Assembly (NCBI RefSeq): GCF_022479115.1
Contig: NZ_CP092497.1
Span: forward strand, 5,890,001-5,954,000
Direction: 5' to 3'
Length of the DNA stretch: 64,000 nucleotides
From: Amycolatopsis sp. EV170708-02-1
GTDB taxonomy: Bacteria > Actinomycetota > Actinomycetes > Mycobacteriales > Pseudonocardiaceae
Positions 43,680 to 52,845 of this stretch are shown here, piece by piece. The notes beneath the pieces are model-generated. The model ran no database searches. It was not told where the DNA came from and worked only from the letters and a program-made list of their open reading frames with translations. The position numbers and the translations under genes were made by a program. The first letter of the stretch is position 1. Each line of letters opens with the position of its first letter.

Positions 43680-44060
43680 TTGCACCATGCCCTCCTCCTC
43701 CCCGGGCCGCATGTGGGAGCCCGGGTTCTGCTGCTCGATGCCCAGGATCGTGTCCTGCTCATTCACGCGTGCGATCCCGACGTTCCCGCTCATCGCTGGT
43801 GGGAACTCCCCGGCGTCGGCGTGGAAACTGGCGAGACGCTCGCCCACGCTGCGTACCGGGAGATCATTGAAGAGTCCGGCATCATCCTGTCCGGACTCAA
43901 CCGGAAATTGTGGACTCGTGGGCGGTGCTGCGGATCGAGACCTAGCCAGGACGCCACGACCTACCGGAGGATGGCGGGCATCGGAGCGACTACGTCCGAG
44001 GCGGAGCTGCAACCACGGTGCCGTGTCCGCACGACCAGCCCGACCCCGAAAATCGCCTAA
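43680..44060 (+). pseudogene. NUDIX hydrolase with broken C-terminus
   Basis: The first 80 residues are a NUDIX domain: HVGARVLLLDAQDRVLLIHA, HRWWELPGVGV and a complete NUDIX box (GVETGETLAHAAYREIIEES plus G). After LNRKLWTR the frame no longer resembles the family, and the other frames only give scraps. The catalytic helix is intact but the remaining strands are missing, so function is doubtful. The visible start is a TTG at 43680; protein-like sequence continues upstream (RPTFRYEEL), so the real N-terminus may be longer. NUDIX enzymes remove nucleotide diphosphate derivatives. Confidence 0.6.
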
Positions 44061-44182
44061 TCCTCGTCACCGACCTGGAGGGGTGCGCCGCGCCCTACCA
44101 GAGCACCAATGATCGGCTTTCGCTTCGCCAAGGGCTGTACGACATCCTGCAGCAGGCATTCGACGCCGTGGCCCTGCCCTAG
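44042..44182 (+). pseudogene. Remnant of an actinobacterial cyclase-like/NTPase-like regulatory protein
   Basis: The frame reads RLILVTDLEGCAAP and LRQGLYDILQQAFDAV, then stops at a TAG. This resembles the opening of a common actinomycete protein of the nucleotide-cyclase-like group, whose next motif would be EDRGDG. That motif is absent here. It is 46 codons long and has no start of its own. Confidence 0.35.
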
Positions 44183-44298
44183 GAGAAGACCCGCACGCTC
44201 AGGAACGGTTCTTCATCCAGATCAACCCCTGACGAGAACCTGTAACGACACCATGGTGGTCAGCCGGGGACGAACGCCCCCGGCGGACCACCGCTGGC

Positions 44299-44931
44299 AT
44301 GGATGACCGGGAGGAGCCCGTGACGGTGAGCGGCGTCGTCGACGCGGCCTGGGAACGGATCACAACCTGGCTGCAGAGCCATACGCCGGTCACCGCGGCC
44401 ACCCTCCGGCCTCCGGCACCGGCCGACGACATCCACGCGGTGCAGGACACAGCGGGCCGGCCGTTCCCGGACGATCTGCTGGTGTGGTGGCGGCTGATGG
44501 ACGGTGTCGACGACGAGGCCGACTACCGCACCGCCTTCACCCTGCCTGGGGTGTACATGCCGCTGTCGGTCGCTCGCGTGCGGGAGGAGTGGGCCAGCCT
44601 CAGCGCCTACCCCGACCAGGACTGCTGCCGCCCCGACGGACACCACCGACGTGCCGCAGGCGACGCCACCTTCGGATACTGCACCGCGCTGCTGCCCGTC
44701 TGCCGCGCCGTCGATGGCGCCGTCCTCGCCCTCGACCTGCGCCCCGGCCCCGACCACGGCTGTGTGATGGACTGGATGGCGCAAGCAAGCGCCCACCACA
44801 CCAGCTGGACCAGCATCGGCGGCATGCTCACCGACACCGCCGAACGCCTCGACCGCCACACCACACCCACGACCCCACCGCGGCCAGGCGAGCCGACTGT
44901 CCGCGACGACGGAGCACTGACCTGGACGTGA
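44299..44931 (+). CDS. SMI1/KNR4 (SUKH) family protein
   Basis: The protein is about 210 residues. PADDIHAVQDTAGRPFPDDL followed by LVWWRLMDGVDDEAD is the SUKH signature, and GVYMPLSVARVREEWASL and FGYCTALLPVCRAVDG complete the domain. SUKH proteins are frequent immunity proteins against polymorphic toxins and also occur as intracellular adaptors. No toxin gene is adjacent, but the caspase-NACHT module lies directly downstream on the other strand. The ATG at 44299 is in frame; GTG codons at 44320 or 44326 sit after GGGAGGAG and may be the true start. Confidence 0.7.
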   Translation: MDDREEPVTVSGVVDAAWERITTWLQSHTPVTAATLRPPAPADDIHAVQDTAGRPFPDDLLVWWRLMDGVDDEADYRTAFTLPGVYMPLSVARVREEWASLSAYPDQDCCRPDGHHRRAAGDATFGYCTALLPVCRAVDGAVLALDLRPGPDHGCVMDWMAQASAHHTSWTSIGGMLTDTAERLDRHTTPTTPPRPGEPTVRDDGALTWT

Positions 44932-45003
44932 ATCTCAGCCGCGGACGCGGGACCCGCTGACCACGGTGGGCCGTGAGGCCCATTCGGGTTCGGCTGTCCT
45001 GGG

Positions 45004-45837
45004 TCAGGCTTCCTCCGCCAGTGAGGCGATGGCGGCCGAGGTCACCGGGCTGGCGAGATAGTTCGTGACCTTGTGGAAGTCGAACAGGCCGATCTGGTCG
45101 GTGAGATCTGCGGCGATGCCGGTGAACCGCTCAGGCAGGCCATGCGGGACCGCGACGATGTCGCCGCTGTCGGCGACGTTGATCCATCTCCGCACACCCG
45201 GCGGCCGGCTCCCTTGTCCGTTGTCCGGCACAGGATCCAGCCTGTCGAAGATCACGTCGGGAAGACCTAGAGGAGAGCCGAGCGTGACGAGCAGCTCCAC
45301 GTCGAGGTCCGGCAGTCGCCACAGTGCCTCATAGGCGAGTACGGATCCGAGCGAGTGCCCGATCACCACCTTGGGCCGAGCGTCGGTGAGCAGCCCGGTG
45401 ACCCGTCCGCGGGCAGCGTCGCGGCGTTCCGGTTCCTCGAAGTAAGTGGATACCTCACGGCAGAACCGGCTCACGAAGATCCGCACCATTCGGGAGTCGA
45501 GCCCGAATTTCTGGGCGATCCAGCTCGCGGCTACGCGGGCTGGGGCGGTGAGACGACCTTGCGCGACCTCGGCCGGCGCGCCAAGCTGGCCCGCCCAGGC
45601 CAGCAGCAGTTCCCGCTCGGGTTCGGTCAGCGTCTCCAGATCATCCACCGCGCCCTGCGCAGTGCCTCGGTCGAGCCGGTCCGCGTAGTAGGCCACGCGA
45701 AGGTCGAGTCCGACGTTCCCACCCAGCCGCCGCCGCATCGCGGCGAGCCACCGTCTACTCACGAGAGCCGCGGCTTGGTCGGCTGTGAGACCCGATTCAT
45801 GGTTACCGATCCCATGCACACCAACGATCCGGGTCAT
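45004..45837 (-). CDS. Alpha/beta hydrolase coupled to the caspase-NACHT gene
   Basis: This 277-residue hydrolase has an oxyanion motif near the start (VGVHGIGNHESG), nucleophile Ser162 in VIGHSLGSVLAYEAL, probable acid D226 (SGDIVAVPHG) and probable base H255 (FDFHKVTNYL). There is no signal peptide or membrane segment. It is thus a cytosolic lipase or esterase-like enzyme. Its ATG overlaps the stop of the 1418-residue caspase-NACHT-WD40 gene by four bases, so the two are made together. Hydrolases of this type occur beside STAND ATPases in predicted bacterial conflict systems, where they are thought to damage lipids or to process another effector. Its exact role here is inference. Confidence 0.75.
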   Translation of the reverse strand: MTRIVGVHGIGNHESGLTADQAAALVSRRWLAAMRRRLGGNVGLDLRVAYYADRLDRGTAQGAVDDLETLTEPERELLLAWAGQLGAPAEVAQGRLTAPARVAASWIAQKFGLDSRMVRIFVSRFCREVSTYFEEPERRDAARGRVTGLLTDARPKVVIGHSLGSVLAYEALWRLPDLDVELLVTLGSPLGLPDVIFDRLDPVPDNGQGSRPPGVRRWINVADSGDIVAVPHGLPERFTGIAADLTDQIGLFDFHKVTNYLASPVTSAAIASLAEEA

Positions 45838-48800
45838 TCAGTCTCCCTGTGTTCCAGCATCACCACATCGTTGCCGCAGCTGACCACGAGCCGGCCATCG
45901 GCTGTACCCGCCACCGCGCCGACCCAGCCCGGAATCAGGATCTCGTCCAGTACCCGGTGTTCTCGCAGGTCGTATCGCGCGACGAAGCCGTGCATCACGT
46001 CCTGAGATCCCGGGACTCCGCCCAAGATCAGCGTCTCTCCGACGGAGGCGACGGGAATGCATGCCCAGCTGTCCGGCCAGTGCGTCGGCAGTCGTTCGCG
46101 GGTGGCCAGATCGAAAAGAAGCGCGCTGAATCTCGGGGACTCGCCGGAGGCCCACCGCGTCGTGATGGCCAGCACAGCTCGGCCTTGGACGTTAGTCATG
46201 GCCAGCCGGATCAGGTCCCAGTCCGATCGGCGCCCGGGCGTCGGTAACGGTACAGGGTCTGTAGCCGGATGGTTGAGATCCCAGACAAGCACTGTCTCCA
46301 TATCGGCGATCGCGACCAGGGAGCCACAGCAGACGACCGTGCCTGCGTTGTAACCCGGCACGGTGGTCGAGCCGATCACGACCTCGCTCTCCACATCGAG
46401 GATGCCCCAGCCTGTGCCGTCTGCGCGCTCGCCGATCACCACGGCGAGGGGCCGTCCACCGACCACAGTGGCCAGGACGACATCCTTCTTTCCCTGCGCC
46501 CACGGCGGTGTGCTCACGCGTCCATCTGCGAGGTACCGGATTGCGTGCCCGTCAAGAATCATGGGCACCTCGCCCATCAGTGTGGTCGTGGATCTCCGCC
46601 ACGCCATGGCCGATCGGATCGGCGGCCCGAACGGTGCACCGTCCGCCAGCCTCCAGGAGCGGACCTCGTAGTCGTCCCAGGTAACGACAAGTGGTTCCGG
46701 TGCTTCGTCGAGGATGTCGATCCGTCGGACGGGCTCGTCGTGCGCGCCTGAATGACGTGGCGTGGCCAGGTGCGCGGCCAGATCCCAGATGCGAATTCTC
46801 GTGCCGTCCACGGCGACCAGGCGGACGTCGCCGCCATCGGCCACCGTGGTCACGGCAGAGGGGAAAGCCCTTGCGAGCAGGCGCTGACCGACTGGTTTGC
46901 GTCGGGCGAGATCCCACAGTTGGATTCCTCCCGTCTCCAGACTGATCGCCGCGATAACCAGCTCACCCCAGTGGACGCAGTGGATGGCGGAGGCGTTTCC
47001 GACGCAGGGAACCGGGTCACCGACGCTGTCCCCTGTCACGAGATCAATCACGGCCAGAGTGCTCCCACCTACGATGACCAACACTGTGCGCTTGTCGAGC
47101 TCGGTGACGGCGAGGGTGAACTGCAGGTTCCCGTACCTGTCCGGCCGGCGTATCAGCTCGGCCAGCTCGCGGCCCGTGTCCGAGGAGCAGATCCAGATCG
47201 ACGACGAACCACCCAGTAGCGGCCCCTTTTTGCCGCTGACGATCAGCACATCCCGATCAGAGACGGTGGCACACGCAACCTCGCGGACGTTCAGATACAG
47301 TGGCGGCTCCAGCGGTTCGCCGGTGGCGAGGTCCAGGATTTGGGGTTGGTTCGTTCGTTTCCCCACGCGGATCGCGACCGTGCCGCCGGCCCAGGGGGCA
47401 CAGCTCAACCCGTGGTGTGGGAATCGCTTCGTCGGGTCGCCCCATCTACCCAGCCAACGCAGGGTCCGTAGATCCCACAAATCGACCGCATCGGTGTGAC
47501 CGGCGCTGACCACGATCTGCCGACCCGCCACCGTGGCACAGGCGATCTCCAGGCCGTAGGTCTCGGTGTCCACCTCGGCGATCTGCTTGTGCTCACGCAC
47601 GTCCCACAGCCGCAGCTTGCGGTCCGTGCTCGCGGTAACGACCACTGGATGGCCATCCAGCGTCGCACAATCAAGGCCGGTAATGATGCCTGTCTTCCCG
47701 ACACCACCGATCGTGGCAACTAAGGCAGGGTTGACCTGGCCATCCGTGGCCCAGCGCGGCACCCAGTCCAAGGCGGGCAGCCCGGCAGGGTTGGCCAGCC
47801 GGCGAGTCAAGTCGACGTGATGGTGCCTGGCGGCGTCGATGGCGAGGAGCTGGCGACGTTCTGCCGGGCTCACGCGGCGGTGCTGGTCAACCGAGGTGTG
47901 GTAGATCGCGGAGGCCCACCATCCAGCTCGGGATTGCGCTCGCGAAAGGTCGGGGCCGAGCCATTCTGGCTCAGCGTGGACGAGGAACTCGGCATCGTCG
48001 AGCAGTTCGTCCAGGCGGCCCGCATCGATCGCGTGTTGGCTGGCGTGCCGGAGCATGTAGGGCTCGGCCAGGTGCCATCGTCGACTCCGACCGGCTGGTG
48101 TGGACAGTGGCGGCAAGATTCGGTCCAGCAGCGCACCACGATCGGCTTCGGGGTGAAGGTGATCGGCGAGCGCTTGGTGGAAGAGCCGGTAGAGCGTGGT
48201 GCCGTCGTCGTCGGCCATGCTGCGCAGGTAGTACCGGCAGCGACGCAAGGTCTCGCGTACCTCGGCCTGGCTCGGCTCCGTGCCGTCGAGCAGGGCGGCG
48301 ACCGCGCGGGTCGCGACGTCGAGCGGCATCCCTTCGCCTCGCGCGCAGGCGAGCGTGACCATCAACGGCCGTCCGAGCGGTCCGACACGCGCCGGTGCCA
48401 GCTCGGCTTCGAACAGGTCGGGCAGCGTGAACGCCAGGTTCTTCACCAGCCAGGCGGTAATCGCATCGGGGTCGCGCGGCAGGCCCGACTTGAGCGCGTA
48501 GTGCGTGATCATACCCGCGCGCAGGAACCCGCCCCACGGTCCAGCTTCGGTGGTGACGAGCCGCTCGGCGACGGTGTCCGCGAACAGTTCCCGCAAGGGC
48601 CGGAACGCGACCTCACCGAACTCCGGTGAGAGTTCGAGCAGTTCGGTCAGGTAGGCGGCCAGATCACTGCGCAGCTGACCCGGGACCACAGCATCCAGGT
48701 CGATCACGAGCCCGCCTCGGTCCGCCGCCGTGCGCAGGTCGCCCAGCTCGGGCCACGGGCGCGTACCCACAAGTACCCGGGCGCGACCGCGCTCGGCCAG

Positions 48801-50090
48801 CGGCAGCACTAGGTCCCGCAGCACATTCTCCGGATCAATCGCTTCGTCCAGGGCGTCCAGCACAATCACCGGGCTCAGTCCCGGCCGATCGTCGAACTCG
48901 GAGCACAGTTTGGCCGGCGGCAGTGCGCCGATCCCGAGCTGTCGCCCGATTGAGGCGGCGATCTCGTCCACGTCGCACTGGCGGCCGTGCACCGCGACCA
49001 GGTTTCCGTTCGCGGATGGGCGATGGGCGACATGCCGCCACAGATCCATGGTCGACGACCGCAGAACCGGATGGGCCGCGCAGACAAGCACACCCAGCAG
49101 AGCCGACTTACCCGACCCCGGGCCACCCGCGACCATCGCCAGCGGGCTGTGTCCTCGGTCGAGCCAGTCCGACAGCGCGGCCAGTTCCTCGGCGCGACCG
49201 CTGAAGCAGCCGGCCCGGATCCGGCCTCGCAGTGGCCCCAGGCCCGAGGCACGATCGCGAAAGTGGTCGGCATCCAGCCGCACATCCACGAACGGCTCCA
49301 CCCGGACATCCACCGCGGACAGCGCCCGCCGGACCGGGTCGTCGTGGAAGTTCGGATTCGCGAAGAACGGCAGGTCCGGGTATTCACCGCTCACCGGTGT
49401 GGCCTGCACCCGCTGGCCGAACCCGGCCGCGCCGAGCCGCTCTACCTCGCGGCCGATCCGTGTGATCACCGTGCCCAGCGGCACGTGTCGCAGGTTCGGG
49501 TGCACGTCCAGCTCACCGCGTCGGATCGCTCCCAGCACCTCCACCACTGCCTGGCTGAAGTACCCGTTATAGGCGGGATCGCGGGGTCCGGTCGCCGCGA
49601 TCACCCAGGCACGGGCGGTCTCGGCGGCGACTTCCAACCGCCAGCCATGCCGGGTCGCCGAGCCCGAATAGCACAGATCCAGCAGGAACAGCGTCGGCGG
49701 ACGATCCGGGAAATCCTCGACCCACGACAGCCAGTTCTCCACCCTCGTGTCCAGGTCATGGACACCGTCAGCGCCGATCGCGTACAGACCCGATGGCAGT
49801 ACCTCGCCATGGCTGAGCAGGTGTACCACCAGCACGTCCTCCGGCCCGGCCGACGTGATCATCGATCGCAGCCGCCCGGCGAGCTCAGCGGCCCCCAGAA
49901 AATCAGCGTCCACGGTGAGACAGCGATATCCGTGCTCGGCCAATTCGGCACCCAGAGCCGACGATCGCTCGCCCGCGAAGGGCAACGCTGGCCAACGATC
50001 CAGCTCGGGCTCGCATTCAGGATCAGGCGGAGGTGAGAATGACTCGACGCCAAGGCAGAGTGCCTGCCGCTGTCCGGTCTCGCTCACCAC
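45834..50090 (-). CDS. Caspase-like peptidase - NACHT/STAND ATPase - WD40 protein
   Basis: The product is 1418 residues from GTG 50090, which has GGGGGAG seven bases upstream (a second GTG follows at 50087). Residues about 10-250 form a caspase-like C14 domain: His94 in VHLLSHGEV and Cys140 in LLDLCYSGS. Residues about 295-640 are a NACHT/STAND ATPase with Walker A GGPGSGKS (322-329) and Walker B VIVLDALDEA (about 409-417). A helical region follows (about 640-790). From about 796 to the end lie degenerate WD40 repeats (ASTDRKLRLWDV, GGIQLWDLARR, TRIRIWDLAAH, ETVLVWDLNH), probably one or two propellers. This is the NLR-like design: sensor, switch and protease effector. The alpha/beta hydrolase gene downstream is translationally coupled. 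Likely role: regulated suicide or anti-phage response; that is inference. Confidence 0.85.
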   Translation of the reverse strand: MVSETGQRQALCLGVESFSPPPDPECEPELDRWPALPFAGERSSALGAELAEHGYRCLTVDADFLGAAELAGRLRSMITSAGPEDVLVVHLLSHGEVLPSGLYAIGADGVHDLDTRVENWLSWVEDFPDRPPTLFLLDLCYSGSATRHGWRLEVAAETARAWVIAATGPRDPAYNGYFSQAVVEVLGAIRRGELDVHPNLRHVPLGTVITRIGREVERLGAAGFGQRVQATPVSGEYPDLPFFANPNFHDDPVRRALSAVDVRVEPFVDVRLDADHFRDRASGLGPLRGRIRAGCFSGRAEELAALSDWLDRGHSPLAMVAGGPGSGKSALLGVLVCAAHPVLRSSTMDLWRHVAHRPSANGNLVAVHGRQCDVDEIAASIGRQLGIGALPPAKLCSEFDDRPGLSPVIVLDALDEAIDPENVLRDLVLPLAERGRARVLVGTRPWPELGDLRTAADRGGLVIDLDAVVPGQLRSDLAAYLTELLELSPEFGEVAFRPLRELFADTVAERLVTTEAGPWGGFLRAGMITHYALKSGLPRDPDAITAWLVKNLAFTLPDLFEAELAPARVGPLGRPLMVTLACARGEGMPLDVATRAVAALLDGTEPSQAEVRETLRRCRYYLRSMADDDGTTLYRLFHQALADHLHPEADRGALLDRILPPLSTPAGRSRRWHLAEPYMLRHASQHAIDAGRLDELLDDAEFLVHAEPEWLGPDLSRAQSRAGWWASAIYHTSVDQHRRVSPAERRQLLAIDAARHHHVDLTRRLANPAGLPALDWVPRWATDGQVNPALVATIGGVGKTGIITGLDCATLDGHPVVVTASTDRKLRLWDVREHKQIAEVDTETYGLEIACATVAGRQIVVSAGHTDAVDLWDLRTLRWLGRWGDPTKRFPHHGLSCAPWAGGTVAIRVGKRTNQPQILDLATGEPLEPPLYLNVREVACATVSDRDVLIVSGKKGPLLGGSSSIWICSSDTGRELAELIRRPDRYGNLQFTLAVTELDKRTVLVIVGGSTLAVIDLVTGDSVGDPVPCVGNASAIHCVHWGELVIAAISLETGGIQLWDLARRKPVGQRLLARAFPSAVTTVADGGDVRLVAVDGTRIRIWDLAAHLATPRHSGAHDEPVRRIDILDEAPEPLVVTWDDYEVRSWRLADGAPFGPPIRSAMAWRRSTTTLMGEVPMILDGHAIRYLADGRVSTPPWAQGKKDVVLATVVGGRPLAVVIGERADGTGWGILDVESEVVIGSTTVPGYNAGTVVCCGSLVAIADMETVLVWDLNHPATDPVPLPTPGRRSDWDLIRLAMTNVQGRAVLAITTRWASGESPRFSALLFDLATRERLPTHWPDSWACIPVASVGETLILGGVPGSQDVMHGFVARYDLREHRVLDEILIPGWVGAVAGTADGRLVVSCGNDVVMLEHRETE

Positions 50091-50787
50091 GCCCCCACTC
50101 CCCCGCTCGTATCCGACCACGGTAGCGAATGCCCGCAGCCGGCAGGACCCGCCGAGCACCGCTATCGGGGCGCAGGTGGTGCTATCTCGGCCGGTGGGCA
50201 TAGGGCGTTCGAGACACCGAAGGAAACCACAGGCGCGGTCGTGTAAGAGACGGCTGAGGAGTTCGGCGGCTCGTGAGTTGCCCTCGCGGCCTCGACCAGC
50301 AGGTGGGTGTCGAGACGAGTTTGAGTTCTTCGGCTGGGCTAGAGGAGTGTGCTGTCCTGCGGCGCCGGTCATGCATCACGTACGTGGAGGGCGGCGTTCG
50401 ACGGGACACGCCCACACAGCCGAGCCCCATCGTCGGGAACTCTCTTGGCCGATCAGAAGTCGGCCAACCCAGCGAGAGACGACGAAGATCACGTGCCCCT
50501 CAAGCCACTCGCGAAAGGCCCGGTGGACGCCGAGGCAACTCATCACCACTGCGGGATCGCCCATTCGTGTCGACCTCGATGCGGCTACGTTGACACTCTC
50601 CAAGCCGAGGGTTCCTCTCGCTCCGCGAGGTGGACGCCGCACGGATCAGCAGGAGACGAGGTGTCAGGAGTGCGCAGGAGCCGTCGACGACGGGACAAGC
50701 TGCGGGCCCGCCTGGGCGCCCCAGGGACGACGACTGCTCCTGAACAGGTGCCGCTGGTGGTCGGACCACTTCGAGCAGTTCCCGATC
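50091..50787. other. Divergent control region, about 700 bp
   Basis: This lies between the caspase-NACHT gene and the unrecognised plus-strand gene. No separate gene is convincing. The plus frame of the next gene stays open far upstream, and a TTG at 50590 could extend it to include a CQECAG...C cysteine cluster. Promoters for both directions should lie here. Confidence 0.4.
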
Positions 50788-51762
50788 ATGGTGCTGCACA
50801 GGGCCTTGCTTGGCCGCGGCTGGGTATGGAACTGGCCAGCGGGGCAATTCCCGCCGCCGGGAATGCGCCCCGAAGACGAGTGGGTCCGCTACATCCCCAC
50901 GGACTGCGCGTGGCGCTTTCCCGAATCCGTGGAGGGCCCGGGAGAAGAGGACCCGGCGGCACTTCAGTGGATCGCCGAGGCGGGGATCAGCTGGGACGCC
51001 CACCACGACAGCGAGGCGGAGATCGGTGTACATCCCGCCTACGTCGACTGCTGCGGCGACCACGAACTCCGGACCTACCGCAGCATGGTGTACCCCCCGA
51101 CCCGGGACGGTGTCCAGGCGCTGCTGGCCGAGCTCGAGCAGATCGAGCGGCAGGTTCTCCGTCCCGCGGAGTTCGCCGCCTGCCCAGGGACGAGCACCGC
51201 GACGCCGCGGACCGATGACATCGACTCTGCAGTACTGGTCGCGCCAGACCTGCTACCCGCGGATGCCGCGGACACGCCCCTGGTGTTCCGGTGCGCGCCC
51301 GCAGTGCTGACTCAGCCGCATGTCCTCGGGATGTCGCGTCCTGACTGGGAGCTCGTCTTCGGCCGCATCGATCAAGTGCGACGCAACGCCACCGGCAGAG
51401 TTGATGGGCAGTTCGGGCCGCGGCAGAAGATGTCCTCGGCCGACATCGTCCTCGCGGCCGCGCTGTCACGCCGCTTCCAGACGCCGCTCACAGCGATCGC
51501 CGAGTTGTACGGTCTTGCATACGAGACAGTGGTGCGGCGAGTTCAGCGAGAGAAACCGTGGCTTGAGGCCGTCCTTCCGGACCGCGCGATTGCCCGCGCT
51601 GACGTGACGCTCCGTACGGCCTCCGCAGTCCGGAACCACTGGGGACTCGACCGGCCGGTCGTGCAATCAGTGGTGGCGACCGACGACAGCTTCCCGCCTA
51701 GCCACGACCGCCCGTACTCCGAAGTGCCGCCGACAATGCCGGGTCAGGTGCCGTCCGCCTGA
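50788..51762 (+). CDS. Unrecognised protein with a possible C-terminal HTH
   Basis: The product is 324 residues from the ATG at 50788. The in-frame TTG at 50590 would add 66 residues with a Cys-x2-Cys pair (CQECAG). The sequence is rich in Trp and acidic residues at the start (GRGWVWNWPAGQFPPPG, EDEWVRYIPTDCAWRFP). A later helical segment, IVLAAALSRRFQTPLTAIAE followed by LYGLAYETVVRRVQREKPWL, has the spacing of a helix-turn-helix. Codon use is strongly actinobacterial, so the frame is real. I do not recognise the family. It is divergent from the caspase-NACHT module and could be its regulator or a third component, but that is only position-based. Confidence 0.55.
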   Translation: MVLHRALLGRGWVWNWPAGQFPPPGMRPEDEWVRYIPTDCAWRFPESVEGPGEEDPAALQWIAEAGISWDAHHDSEAEIGVHPAYVDCCGDHELRTYRSMVYPPTRDGVQALLAELEQIERQVLRPAEFAACPGTSTATPRTDDIDSAVLVAPDLLPADAADTPLVFRCAPAVLTQPHVLGMSRPDWELVFGRIDQVRRNATGRVDGQFGPRQKMSSADIVLAAALSRRFQTPLTAIAELYGLAYETVVRRVQREKPWLEAVLPDRAIARADVTLRTASAVRNHWGLDRPVVQSVVATDDSFPPSHDRPYSEVPPTMPGQVPSA

Positions 51763-51783
51763 GGACACAGACCGCCACGGTGA

Positions 51784-51966
51784 CTATCGCGTGTGCTCCC
51801 TCGCCCCTAGGAGTCGAGCAGATCTGCTCATACGCAGCTCATCGGATTGATACCGGGCACCGCTGACGTTGCTCCAGCCCGCCCCTGCTCGATCGAGATC
51901 TCGCCAGAACACCACGGTCTGCCGCAGGCTGGCGGACAACTTGGACATCGGGCGACCATACGGCAT
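51784..51966 (-). CDS. Very small ORF, doubtful
   Basis: The product is 60 residues from the ATG at 51966, with a weak AAAGGTC upstream. The frame contains LSASLRQTVVFWRDLDRAG. No family is recognised. It lies in a 435-base gap between a plus-strand gene and the convergent FBP-domain gene, which otherwise shows nothing. Confidence 0.25.
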   Translation of the reverse strand: MPYGRPMSKLSASLRQTVVFWRDLDRAGAGWSNVSGARYQSDELRMSRSARLLGAREHTR

Positions 51967-52197
51967 CGTTCATTCTGACCTTTCGGTTTCGGAATAGACG
52001 TATGCTCGTTGCCGAGGAATCCGCCTTCGAGAAGCGCGTCGACATTCCCCGCGGCTGGCGCCGACCCCGCCGCCGCCAATCGGGGCAAGACTCAGCGCCC
52101 GGTACCAGCACACCTGCGAGTCGGTGCCGGTACCGGACGCTCGTCAAAGGCCTTGCCAGTGTGTCACTCCGCGATGCGGCGTCCTGCGGTTCGCGCC

Positions 52198-52710
52198 TTA
52201 CAGCGTGGTCGGCTCAACGTCGGCTACCGATCGAATGAACGCGATCATGCGCGAGCGCAGACCCTCGCTGCGTTGCTTGATGGCGTCCTCGACCGACGAG
52301 TCGATGGGCCTGCGCACCGGCTTGCTGCGAATAATCGCCATGCAATCGAGATCAGTGCATAAGTGCAGACCGCGGGCGCTGAGCCGTTGACGCTTGTCCC
52401 GCGACGAGCGCTGAGCGGTGAAGAGCGAAACCTCGTTGAACCGGCGGCTGGACCGGCACAGGTCACACATCATCGCGCGCGACGCGAGAAACGCGTGATT
52501 CGGGGCCTGGCGCAGAAGCACGCCGAAAGCCTGATCATCGGTCGCGGTGACGAGATAAGCCCGTTTCGGGGCGCGCAGATCTCGCCATCCGAGGTAGTCG
52601 ATCTCGTGCCACGACACGTCGTCGAACCAGACCGGTAGCCGAACCTTCTTCTCAGCTGGTTCCAGGTTCACGATCGCACCGCGCACCTCGTCTCGGGTCA
52701 TGGGGCGCAT
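52198..52710 (-). CDS. FBP-domain zinc-finger protein (FusB C-terminal-like)
   Basis: This 170-residue protein has the opening TRDEVRGAIVNLEPAE and VWFDDVSWHEIDYLGWRD. A treble-clef zinc finger is formed by C82, C85 (MCDLC), C118 and C123 (LCTDLDC). This pattern is that of the FBP domain found in actinobacteria and in the C-terminal half of FusB, which binds elongation factor G. The ATG at 52710 has GAGGAG six bases upstream; the frame continues to 52845 but that part is unlikely to be coding. It probably acts on the ribosome or EF-G. Resistance cannot be inferred. Confidence 0.75.
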   Translation of the reverse strand: MRPMTRDEVRGAIVNLEPAEKKVRLPVWFDDVSWHEIDYLGWRDLRAPKRAYLVTATDDQAFGVLLRQAPNHAFLASRAMMCDLCRSSRRFNEVSLFTAQRSSRDKRQRLSARGLHLCTDLDCMAIIRSKPVRRPIDSSVEDAIKQRSEGLRSRMIAFIRSVADVEPTTL

Positions 52711-52845
52711 AGCGTTCTCCTCGCAGATCGCACCAGGGGTGCAGGAGTATTGGTATAGGTCAATGGCCCGAGCTCCTCGGCTTTCGATGACGAAGCCCCT
52801 CGGGACGGGAAACGGGTTACCGACGACTGTGCAGCCTCTGCACAC

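Noticed and set aside
48987..50036. 349-residue plus-strand ORF inside the caspase-NACHT gene
   Set aside because: The minus strand carries caspase and NACHT motifs; this frame is low complexity and unrecognised.
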